Of a stretch of DNA of 16,034 nucleotides, positions 1 to 7,462 are shown in pieces. Every line of letters starts with the position of its first letter. Position 1 is the first letter of the stretch. Location of the stretch: contig JAIWNE010000256.1 in the NCBI GenBank assembly GCA_025331445.1, forward strand, positions 1 to 16,034. The letters are read 5' to 3'. This DNA is from Blakeslea trispora (lineage: Eukaryota > Mucoromycota > Mucoromycetes > Mucorales > Choanephoraceae). Under the pieces are notes generated by a model that was not told the DNA's origin, made no database searches, and worked only from the letters and a program-made list of their open reading frames with translations. Made by a program: the position numbers and the translations under genes.

Positions 1-840
1 GACACCCATACAACTGTTAGGCTATTACATCTTTCTACTACAAAGATCTTAGTGATGATTTCATCTTGGAAGGGAGCAATGTTGCATGCACGCTACATTA
101 GTGGTTACCCCTAACCAGAGATACAAGTGCAAGCACAGACGATTAGTACATCCAGAGTCTGAGAGCGCATTTAGGAGTGCATTACCCCTTTCCATAGTCA
201 GATGAATCATCACATAAATTAAAAGTGCCATTCTTTATAGATGAATATCCTAAAGAATGGAAGAAGCCAACATTCTCAGTTCTAACGTGGGACCACTTAG
301 TTTTATATAAATAAGAGAATAATTTGAATTGAATAAAGGACAGCTTATTTTTGGTCTGATTGAATTTTACTTGTTATCAATTATACTAGAAATATCACAT
401 ATGGTCAATGTTATCAATAAATGGATTCAAAGGGTGTCATAAGAAGTATTTGTGTCAGTGAGCCGTTACAATAAATAAATAATCTTATTACATTTGACTT
501 CTGATGTGCCATCCTATTGTTATAGTCTATTATATCTCTAACAAGAGCGACACTATATAAAAGGGTTGCTCTTGATACATTTTATTTTTAAGCCAGTTAC
601 TTGTATGTTAAAAAATGGTTCATTCATATACATATATAATTTTGAGACAGCTTGACGCTTTGCTATCAACTTTTTTATAGATTCTACCTTGGTGTTTCTT
701 TAAAATCCCCTTTACAAAAGCGTTCCTTTAATTGATCACTAATAAGATCTGTTCATGCAAATCCAAGACATTTTCCTTTTCAGTACAATTTTAGCTTGAA
801 TCTGTCAATGAAATCATACTTTCTTCCCATCACTGCCATG
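1..840. other. AT-rich stretch without recognisable gene
   Basis: No open frame of useful length, RNA gene or repeat boundary is apparent on either strand. A TATA-like ACTATATAAAAGGG near 551-564 could be a promoter relic, but no coding region follows it. Most likely intergenic DNA or fully decayed mobile DNA. Confidence 0.5.
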
Positions 841-2010
841 TTTCTCATATATACTGGCCTTTTTTTTTTCAATCCCCCATTTTCTTTTTCTCTCTTTTTG
901 TTTCATTAAATGCACAGCAAAAGGTAAGCACTTTTATCTCTTTTTTTTATTATAAATATCATATAATCCATCAACATCACTGGCTCTTTTATTTTACAAT
1001 AGCTACATGTATATCACCTTATCATGACGATATCTCAATAACTCGACTACGCATCTCTTTTATTTCTTTGAATCCTTCAACTCTTCTTCCGTATATATCT
1101 GTTTATCATCAACTTTATATACATTTACATAAACACTCATTATAAGCCTTGATTGACAATCCTTTATCCATGTCGCCTTCTTCTGCACTACTTTTCACCA
1201 TCTCATCCATGACTTTTTGATCCAAACTGCCTGTTCTCTACCATGTTTCTCAAACTTATACTTCTTTGACTGATATTTGAATACCACCTCCATTTATGCT
1301 GCCTATCTAGATTGATGCCTCTCTTTCAAATTGCTCTTGCCTTAGGTCTTTCGGTTTCTCCATTTGTTTGTCTATCTTATTCTTTGCATCGCATTTAATA
1401 ACTTACTCTGTTTGTAGTCATTGCCTTGAAGCCTTTTAACAAACACACATCCAATTGCCTACCATGCTTCCATCCTATGTCTGATTTGTTCATGTCTACC
1501 TTCTTTCTTATGTGCTCATGTGATCTTTCTCTCTAACTATTGCCACTGGTCATTGTCCTAAATTCAAGAGATACTTTTTCTCTCTGATATACCGTCGTTC
1601 AGGGTACTTGGTCTCTTCTCATGTCGCCATCTCTCTACCTCATCTTTAGGAAATAATCTCTATCCACCTATTCTCCTTCCACTACTATGGTCTATGCTTT
1701 CAGAGGTTGAAGAATCTCTTTTTAGTTGAACTTGGGGTTCCTTCCAACTTTACTGCTTGTGCTTTTTTTTATTTTGTGTCTTCTCGCCTTTGTTCATGCT
1801 TACATGTGAGCTCCATCCCAGACGAGGTTGCCTCATCGCTTTGAATCTCTTTCGTGACAAGTGAAATACCGCTTCCAGATTATTTTGACTCTGCTATCTT
1901 ACCAAATGAATCCCTCTTTATCAACTGTTTACTTTTAATTGTTGCTCTCACTGCTGGCTGAACTAATGAGATACCTAATCACAACTAAAGGACGCAACAT
2001 GCTAATGACA
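841..2010. other. Pyrimidine-rich decayed region, no intact gene
   Basis: The + strand is heavily pyrimidine-biased (frequent TCTTTC, CTTCTTCC, TCTCTTTTT), so the minus strand is purine-rich and Lys/Glu/Arg-like when translated, but all frames are broken by stops every few tens of codons. A possible intron-like segment (GTAAGC near 923 to ACAATAG near 1001) lies on the + strand. This could be an old antisense copy of a lysine-rich coding region or a degenerate retroelement. I could not assign a family. Confidence 0.35.
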
Positions 2011-2720
2011 AAGTACATGCGTAAAGGATCGCGTCTCATCTTTATTTTCTTTCGTTTTTTTAGACTTTTTATGCTATTCACTTTCTTCCTCTATTGTTTC
2101 TGACTCTTGCGTATACTGGTTACTAGTGATCTCTTAGTTGGTGTTGCTCATGACCTTGCATGTTGCTTCAAGATGGCTGTCAAGAAAAAAAAATTAATTT
2201 CGAAAAAATTACTCTCGGTTAAGGCTGTATAATTTTTCAAGCGCAGCTACTGCAAAGCTTATTGAAGGCTCTAGTCATGGAAATTAATTCATTTCTGCTT
2301 CCTATACTGCTTCCTATGATTCCAAAAGGCACCTATATCAAAGCCAAGCATGCCAATCTATCTGAATACACCCGATGCAGCATCCCTATTACAAAAAAGG
2401 ACATCTGAGCTACAAATCAGCCTAAAGAAAAACCCATATATAGCATTTATTTGATTCAAATTAATAAAATCAAAGAAGCTCAATTTGCCCATAATACTTA
2501 AATAATCCAATCATATGTCAAGCTTATCCGAAGATTAAAGCGATACGATTAGCCCTTTTATTGCTTATACTTTTAAAACTTGTTAAATCATCATTACTAT
2601 ATACTCTAAAGGCCATTTGTCACTATAAATTCCCTTTGAGACCTAAGCTAGATATGATTCGACTAAAGACAACTCCTATTTAAAGTAATCCGCAAAAGGG
2701 TTTTGCCATTCAACAAAAAA
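2011..2720. other. AT-rich stretch without recognisable gene
   Basis: Only short broken frames are present. Nothing resembling an RNA gene or a repeat was found up to the palindromes that begin at 2721. Confidence 0.45.
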
Positions 2721-2790
2721 TGTCAGATTCTGACAAAAAACCTTAAACCGCTTTAATCGAATTTCAAGGTTTTCGTGTCAGATTCTGACA
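2721..2790. repeat. Two copies of a 15-bp palindrome
   Basis: TGTCAGATTCTGACA occurs at 2721-2735 and again at 2776-2790, each followed by an A-run. Each copy is a perfect inverted repeat (TGTCAGA/TCTGACA around one central base). Read on the minus strand, TTGTCAGAATCTGAC encodes Leu-Ser-Glu-Ser-Asp, so at least one copy may be the end of a coding frame and not a DNA-binding site. Confidence 0.6.
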
Positions 2791-3014
2791 AAAAAAAAGT
2801 TCACCTCAACATCTTTTAAGCTGTGGTGGTCATTTTTTATTCTTTTCTCTTCTATTTCTATTATTTTATCTTCATTTTGAAACAAAATTTGTAAGTACTT
2901 TCCCATACCTAAGCAACATTTAATTGAATATGATTCTCCATGTAGGCATGTTTTCTTTATAGCCTCATGAAGATTGTTACTTAGTTTAAGGTACAACTTG
3001 ACATACAAATACAT
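2753..3014 (-). pseudogene. Degraded short reading frame ending in LSESD-like tail
   Basis: An open frame begins at ATG 3014 and runs 78 codons to a TGA at about 2778. Its second half is charged and protein-like (GKYLQILFQNEDKIIEIEEK, then KNDHHSLKDVEVN). Near 2793 a T-run shifts the frame: removing one T would let the frame continue as FLSESDTKTLKFD and stop at 2753-2755. I do not recognise the domain with certainty; the acidic Ser-Glu-Ser-Asp tail recalls multicopy hypothetical proteins of Mucorales from memory only. No intron or promoter was identified. It is probably a fragment of a repeated gene, either frameshifted or affected by a homopolymer sequencing error. Confidence 0.35.
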
Positions 3015-3048
3015 CGCTGTTTATTTACCATCCTTTTTTTCTTTGGAT

Positions 3049-3470
3049 TAGTCACGTAGTTTTGTATTTTCTCGAGAAACTTGGTATAAAAGTAAGTAAA
3101 GTCATAGAATATGATTCAAGACCTCTCTAACTGTACTATTTAGTTACCTTAGACACTCGTAATTGTATCTGGCTATAACTTGAGGTGCTATGATGCTTTA
3201 GTATGTAAGTAAATGGTTAAATTACCTCATTTCGATTTAACTTATTCAGTTTTTCTAGTTTCTTTTCTGTTGTTGAGCTTCTATCGCTTTAGTGCGTTAC
3301 CCTCTACTTTCGGGATGGCTGTTTGAGACTTTCAAAGTAAGTATATGACAATATTTTCTGCTTGCTTTATAACTAACTGATTTACCATTTCAATAGTCAT
3401 TTTGCTAGGATTTTTCTGATTTTTAAATGCCTGAAATTCAAGAAATTGTTGCCATTTTGTGATAACTGAT
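3049..3470 (+). pseudogene. Spliced gene remnant in element C, possible homolog of the small five-exon gene
   Basis: Three well-formed introns lie in a row on the + strand: 3092-3143 (GTAAGT, branch CTCTAAC, TTTAG), 3205-3249 (GTAAGT, TTTAAC, TTCAG) and 3337-3396 (GTAAGT, ACTAAC, AATAG). The exon between the first two ends CTTTAGTAT|GTAAGTAAA, closely matching the conserved third exon of the small gene in element A (CTTTAATACT|GTAAGTAAA), and starts with the shared TTACCTTA stretch. Reading frames across the joined exons contain stops, so the gene is dead or the exons are misjudged. The distance from its last exon to the CACTA-type end at 4164 (about 660 bp) matches the equivalent distance in element A (655 bp). 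Homology is inferred from splice-site context and position. Confidence 0.35.
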
Positions 3471-3475
3471 TTTGC

Positions 3476-3600
3476 TTTTCTGGCTGCCTTTTGCCTGCCT
3501 TTTGCCTGCCTTTCGTCTGCTTTTTGCCTATTTTTTGCCTATTTTTTGCCTAATTTTTGCCTGCTTTTTGGCCGTATTTTGCCCATCATTTTGCCTAACA
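3476..3600. repeat. Imperfect tandem repeat, unit TTTTTGCCTRN (about 11-12 bp)
   Basis: About ten degenerate units containing TTTTGCCT follow one another (CTTTTGCCTGCC, CTTTTTGCCTA, TTTTTTGCCTA and so on), decaying towards TTTTGGCCG and TTTTGCCCA. An open frame of 97 codons that crosses it is a product of the repeat and shows no protein family features. The likely origin is slippage inside decayed transposon DNA. Confidence 0.75.
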
Positions 3601-3975
3601 TTTGGGCTGGATTTGTGCCTGGTCATTCTACCTGGATTCCTATAGAACCCCTAATATTTTCCCCCTATATAAGCTATTATTTTCAGCCAATATATACCAT
3701 TTTTTTTATAATAAAAGGCACTATTTTTAGACCTATATTTCTCTATATTTGATATATATAACCCAATCATAAAGAAGTGTATTGACGTAAAGAAGCCCAT
3801 TTTGTCCAATTAAAAGCATACATCTAATAAAGATACCGAGTATGAAGCCAATTAAAACGAATTAATGATTGTATATTTCGTCAAAGAAGCCAATTGAATG
3901 AGGATGTCATGAGTAAAAAATCCAATCAGGTCGCTTTAATGGAAGCGAAAGACAAAGAGGTTCGCTAAAATTCTG

Positions 3976-4150
3976 ATGCGAAAACACAAGACCTTGCTCC
4001 GCCCTGTCTTCCAATGCGTTGACACATGACGGTGTTTCGCTTTGTCGTCCCAATGCGAAAACACATGACGGCGTGCGCCGTGCGGATAACTTGCCTGGAA
4101 CGTGCGTAACAGGCAAGTTAACCGCAGAAATTGGCGTGCGCACGACGACC
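3976..4150. repeat. GC-rich subterminal repeats of element C
   Basis: Three imperfect copies of ATGCGAAAACACATGACGG start near 3976, 4014 and 4053, spaced about 38 bp apart and more GC-rich than the surroundings. They sit just inside the TAGTG end at 4164. This is the position where CACTA elements carry the repeats bound by their accessory DNA-binding protein. Confidence 0.5.
4082..4125. repeat. 16-bp inverted repeat (hairpin) in the subterminal region
   Basis: GCGGATAACTTGCCTG at 4082-4097 pairs with CAGGCAAGTTAACCGC at 4110-4125, with one mismatch and a 12-nt loop. The innermost 10 bp pair perfectly. It is flanked by further alternating GTGCG motifs. Confidence 0.75.
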
Positions 4151-4164
4151 CTTTATGTGTAGTG

Positions 4165-4776
4165 GAGCTTTTTCTTCACTTCTAGACCTTTCCAAAAAAG
4201 GAAAGTGGTATTTTTTGAAAGCTACGATTACCTCTATGTCATATTCAATATTAGGGCGGTGTTGCTGTGCCCCTATTTAACCCTCTTTTAATTTTTGAGA
4301 GTCTCTTTTTTTCAGTGCCTTAAGATTTTCGGTTCCCATTTTTTAAAGATTTTCCCAATTATTTTGTAAGTCTTATTCTCAATTTATAAATTTCCCATTT
4401 CCAAAAGTATTTTCCAATTTTTTAAGCAGTGATTTTTTAGGTCTTTGTATTTTTTGAAGAAAAAATGACAAGACATTTCAAACTCCTCAGCATTAAGAAA
4501 GTCAAGTTGCTGTAAAATTTCAAGCAGAGATAAATCACTGCCAAAAAAATTTAAAGAACGAAATTTCTTTAAGCAGTGAAATGATAAAAGAATTGTAAAT
4601 GGTAATAACTTTATGAATATACATCCAATTTTAAATTTGTAAAAAGTTTTGGAAGCCTAGAAGATACATCTACATTCCTACCAAAAAAAACCGCAACTTT
4701 CATAGTTAAAATCAAAATTTGTCAAAAGAGGCCCATGTTAGCCGCACGTGTCTGACGTGCGTCCGACACGGGTTAG
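4165..4776. other. AT-rich spacer without gene, with an 11-bp inverted repeat
   Basis: No coding frame is supported. GCAGTGATTT at 4426-4435 is inverted as AAATCACTGC at 4532-4541, and TTAAGCAGTGA recurs near 4569. The last 45 bp become GC-rich (CACGTGTCTGACGTGCG, then GACACGGG), resembling the subterminal DNA next to 4164. This may be a small defective element or the outer piece of one. Confidence 0.4.
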
Positions 4777-4784
4777 GTGTAGTG
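4777..4784. repeat. Outward-facing CACTA-type terminus abutting element A
   Basis: GTGTAGTG at 4777-4784 is the reverse complement of CACTACAC. It repeats the octamer at 4157-4164 and lies only two bases (AA) from the CACTACAG that opens element A. Reversed, both octamers lead into similar DNA (CACTACACCTAACC and CACTACACATAAAGG), so they are probably ends of the same element type. Confidence 0.5.
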
Positions 4785-4786
4785 AA

Positions 4787-4798
4787 CACTACAGAAAA
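4787..4798 (+). repeat. Left terminal inverted repeat of element A
   Basis: CACTACAGAAAA is identical to the reverse complement of 12729-12740. Confidence 0.9.
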
Positions 4799-4802
4799 AA
4801 AA

Positions 4803-5000
4803 CATGAGTTACACGTAGGAATAGGGCATATCCTGCGTATAACTTATAAATTTAACTAATGTTCGAAACAGCATGTATAGCTCACCTCATGAGTTATATG
4901 CCTTAACCTGGGTATAACTCATGGTTTTTTAAGCAGGCAAATTTCATTAGTTATAGCCTGTATGTACCATATAACTCATGTTTTCTTTCATTAGTTACAG
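4803..5000. repeat. Left subterminal repeats of element A
   Basis: Alternating direct and inverted copies of ATAACTCATG are present. The best hairpin is CATGAGTTATA (4888-4898) with TATAACTCATG (4913-4923), perfect over 11 bp with a 14-nt loop. Another is AGTTACACGTAGGA with TCCTGCGTATAACT (about 4807-4854), two mismatches. Further copies lie near 4945-4981 and 4990. These are candidate binding sites for the accessory protein or transposase. Confidence 0.85.
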
Positions 5001-5441
5001 TGCAATCCTTTCATCTTATTTGCTCTTTTGGTTAAAGTATACTTCATGTCATTGGCTTAAAGAGGCCTTCTGTATTTCTTTCGGTCTTTAGACTGTCTAA
5101 CCCCCATAGGCTCCCCCACGTTACATTTTTACGCAAACATTTCAAATACACTCCTTTGCTATTTGACCTTGGTTTAAAGATGTATGCTTTATTTGGTACT
5201 CATTGCTTTTCTTTATTGGCTGATATGCCTTTCATTATTATTCATTTACCACTCGGCTAAAATACAATACGGAAAACATCATTTGGATTCTTTTATATTA
5301 TTGGCTTATTTAACAAAAAATTTGTTTATACGATCGATCCATTGGATCTTTATTCGTACATCATTGGCTAATCTAATGCTTTATATACTGGGTCCCCATA
5401 CCCTTCTTTACCTCTTTACCCAGCCATAGCTGTGGTAGTCT

Positions 5442-5988
5442 TTACATACTACACTTACCTTTAGATACATCGTTTTGACCGTATTCTTCTTGCCATTTAT
5501 TCAGAATAGAGTAGAATCCATCTAGATCTCTTCTTGTGACCAATAAACAATGGATAGAAAGCAGAAATAAGCTATGAAAATAAAGAAATAATCATTAGAA
5601 ACAATCGAAAAATGAGCAATCAATAACTTATTTACCTTTTAGTAACCATGGCCACTAGCCTTTGCAATAGTGATAGAAGATAGAGCGTCTATTAGATAAA
5701 TCCAAGTTAATATCAGCAAAGAAACAAACATTTGTAGATTTTTTTTTTACTTACAGTATTAAAGATAATGGACCTCTTTAGCCCTTTAGACACATCTTTA
5801 GGATAAGGTAAGTAGCCGTCGATTACTACGGAAGACATTGTTAGATTTGCTTCAAAAAAAGATGATCGATCACTTACCCTCTCTTACTAAACATAGCACC
5901 AACTAAAACCAGTTACTTGTCTTGCGATACTATACATTGATTCATATTAATAAACATCTTTCTTTTTTAATAAGGAGATACATACCAT
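5442..5988 (-). pseudogene. Small five-exon gene of the CACTA element (element A copy), unknown function
   Basis: Exons are ATG 5988-5986, 5929-5878, 5825-5755, 5688-5636 and 5571-5442. Introns start GTATGT, GTAAGT, GTAAGT, GTAAAT and end TATAG, CGTAG, AATAG, CATAG; the second holds a clean CTAAC branch point. The first coding exon ends immediately after ATG. All phases agree and give a 102-codon frame with one TAG at 5905-5903. Readable pieces include VIDGYLPYPKDVSKGLKRS, a Leu-rich stretch TLYLLSLLQRLVAMVT, and TRRDLDGFYSILNKWQEEYG. I recognise no family. Element B carries the same gene with the third and fourth exons of identical length (71 and 53 nt), which argues strongly that it was a real gene. 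The 3' end is less certain, since a conserved GTAAGT at 5458 could begin a fifth intron; without splicing the frame stops at 5444-5442. It diverges from the accessory gene. Confidence 0.65.
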
Positions 5989-6246
5989 GAACCACTCGGA
6001 AGAGTTTTAAGAAAACAAAAAGAAACAAAAGAAAGAGAAAAAGAGATTGAAAAATTTTTAATTGGTTTTTAGCTATCTGATATTTCATCCTGATCTATTC
6101 GGCGCTCAAGCCAAGTTTCATTCAATTTCCGAATGTGTCAAATCACTTTAGATCGTAACATCTAATGCTATAAGTATAAAAGGCTCGGTAACTGACAGCT
6201 TTATTGATCTTTTCTGCTTTTTTTCACTAATTCCAAAAGTACCAAC
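5989..6246. promoter_or_regulatory. Divergent promoter between the small gene and the accessory gene
   Basis: The 258 bp between the two start codons include AAATTTTTAATTGGTTTTTA near 6053-6072 (conserved in element B; its reverse holds CCAAT and a TTAAAA box that could serve the minus-strand gene) and TATAAAAG at 6175-6182, 72 bp before the accessory ATG. The pyrimidine-rich leader of the minus-strand gene lies at 5995-6055. The same arrangement is found at 14003-14240. Confidence 0.6.
6175..6182 (+). promoter_or_regulatory. TATA box of the accessory gene
   Basis: TATAAAAG lies 72 bp upstream of ATG 6247. The element B homolog has TATAAAAG 68 bp upstream of its ATG, and the transposase gene has one 76 bp upstream. 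Confidence 0.75.
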
Positions 6247-7411
6247 ATGTTCCACACTACTACCACCAACAACAATACCGTTACCAACACCAGAGCCATT
6301 CCGTCTGTTGGAACCAGCTCTCGTCGTGTTATTCCAACCCCTCGCTTCAACAACTCGGCAATAGAGCGTAAATTGGATGAAGTAGTTCAAAAATTAGATA
6401 TTACAAAGAGATCTTTGGAATTGTACCAGACAAAGTTTGACCACTTGTCTGCAGACCATGAGGAGCTCAAGGCTAAATTCAACAACAAGCCTGCTGCAGA
6501 CAATAAACATGGCTCTCCTGGGTCAAAAATTGAACTCAAGCAAATTCGTGTTAGTATCAATACCTGTTGATTTCAGGAAATCATCTTCTAATAACCATTC
6601 TAGTCAATCATTTTAGATGAACAGGAAAAACAATTGGGGATTGTTGGTTGGAATCTCGGTGAAAAATTGATCAATGGGCCCAACAATGGTCCTAATGTAA
6701 ACCAAATCATTATAAGCACCTTGAACTCGCACTCTTACATCTATGCGACCTCTCATTACCTGTGGCCTAGAGACATGGCAAAGAGGTACATTAAGGAAGT
6801 CCTAACTCAACAATACAATCAGCAAAAACACAACATGAGAAAGGCAGGACTGAGCGCAGCCGAGTAAGATCGATTGAAGAAAAGAACAAAGTATAACACT
6901 CGTTAGACATATGTAAGTTCAATTTGCGTAAGATGGATTTGTAAAACTCTCTTACTTAACAGTGCATTTGCTTTTTTGATTTAGCTCTTGGACAGAAGAA
7001 GAGAGACGTACGAGAGTCACCAAAACGAACTGAACGGTATCTTTGGTTCTCATGAAGAATGTCTGCAAGTGTTGATCAGTGAGATGATTTCTGATCAAGA
7101 AACGAGTATAATGAGGAAGGCAGGCAACTTAGGGCCAGAGGAGTTCCTCACTATAGAAAGCAAAGAGTAAGTTAAGATATGAATGTAAAAAAGAGAACAC
7201 TGTTTACCAACACCTTTATCAGTGCACTGATTTTTTCGATAAGCTCGATGAACTTCGTCTTGCCGACAATCGCAAGCGAAACAACAGCTTCCAAACAACC
7301 GAACTGGGATCTCGAGTAGTGAAGACCATTAACAACAGAAACACAAGAAACTTGTGCATCTACCCGCTTGGGCTGTTGATCACGAACTTTTGTAGTCTTT
7401 TTTTTTGTTGA
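6247..7411 (+). pseudogene. Coiled-coil accessory protein of CACTA element (TNP1/TNPA-like role), with nonsense codons
   Basis: Exon 1 (6247-6549) encodes a Thr/Asn-rich N-terminus (MFHTTTTNNN) followed by a predicted coiled coil (about residues 40-75, IERKLDEVVQKLDITKRSLE). Exon 2 (about 6625-6912) encodes a Trp-containing helical region (LGIVGWNLGEKL, SHYLWPRDMAKRYIKEVLT) rich in basic residues at its end, a plausible DNA-binding part. Exon 3 (6985-7166) and exon 4 (to 7411) follow. Intron 1 starts GTTAGT at 6550 with branch CTAATAAC. The intron at 6913-6984 (GTAAGT, CTTAAC, TTTAG) fits phase 0, but requires reading through TAA 6865-6867 and TAG 6904-6906, so exon 2 carries two premature stops. 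The last junction (donor 7167, acceptor 7222 or 7243) is one base out of phase with the better-looking exon 4 frame (LDELRLADNRKRN). Function by analogy with En/Spm accessory proteins is inferred. Confidence 0.65.
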
Positions 7412-7462
7412 AACTAGAATAGATGCATAAAAAATAAATAAAAAAAAGTGTGTATCATTTAT
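7412..7462. terminator. Shared convergent 3' region with polyadenylation signals
   Basis: The accessory gene and the transposase C-terminal frame converge here. AATAAA-type signals lie on the + strand near 7433-7440. On the minus strand AATAAA at 7463-7458 overlaps the stop codon of the 238-codon frame (TGAATAAA), so that transcript would have almost no coding-free space before its signal. Confidence 0.5.

Larger units (their letters stand above)
2750..4164 (-). mobile_element. Element C: terminal part of an inverted CACTA-like element
   Basis: Read on the minus strand, the segment starts CACTACACATAAAGG at 4164, passes through GC-rich subterminal repeats (about 4150-3976), then enters AT-rich DNA containing ATTGGCTTC twice and AGATGTATGCTTTTAATTGG. 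Element A has the same order: CACTAC, subterminal repeats, ATTGGCTTA motifs, then AGATGTATGCTTTATTTGG at its positions 5179-5197. The spliced remnant at 3049-3470 occupies the place of the small gene. The left boundary given is only where resemblance fades; the other terminus was not found. Interpretation as a third relative of elements A and B is inference. Confidence 0.45.
5004..6330 (+). repeat. Diverged direct repeat, copy 1 (interior of element A)
   Basis: From AATCCTTTCATCTTATTTGCT onward this segment aligns along its length with 13005-14370, including TTTCGGTCTTTA, CACTCCTTTGCTATTTGACCTT, ACTGGGTCCCC, the splice sites of the small gene, the divergent promoter and the first codons of the accessory gene. 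Similarity begins exactly where the element-specific subterminal repeats stop. Confidence 0.85.

Noticed and set aside
3459..3752. 97-codon frame rich in Phe, Leu and Cys
   Set aside because: It is produced by the TTTTTGCCT tandem repeat and the T-rich DNA after it; no family features.
3907..4143. 78-codon minus-strand frame
   Set aside because: It arises from the GC-rich subterminal repeats and hairpin; repeated residues mirror the DNA repeats.
4803..4992. CRISPR-like array of palindromic repeats
   Set aside because: Repeats are short, variable in orientation and spacing, and lie next to a CACTA terminus in a eukaryotic context; they fit subterminal transposon repeats.
5184..5429. 81-codon hydrophobic frame on the + strand, with a similar start in element B
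   Set aside because: The first codons align with element B, but a one-base indel near 5240 puts the two copies out of frame while nucleotides keep aligning. The conservation is therefore not of this protein.
5755..5838. ATG at 5838 as the start of the small minus-strand gene (MSSVVIDGY)
   Set aside because: The first bases fall inside an intron with GTAAGT, CTAAC and CGTAG whose counterpart is conserved in element B, and the 71-nt exon length agrees only with splicing at 5825.
6148..6390. 80-codon minus-strand frame over the accessory gene start
   Set aside because: Antisense of the Thr/Asn-rich N-terminus and promoter; low complexity only.
6862..6906. Stop codon reassignment (TAA/TAG read as Gln)
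   Set aside because: Other frames here end normally in TAA, TAG or TGA with polyadenylation signals, so nonsense mutation is the simpler explanation.
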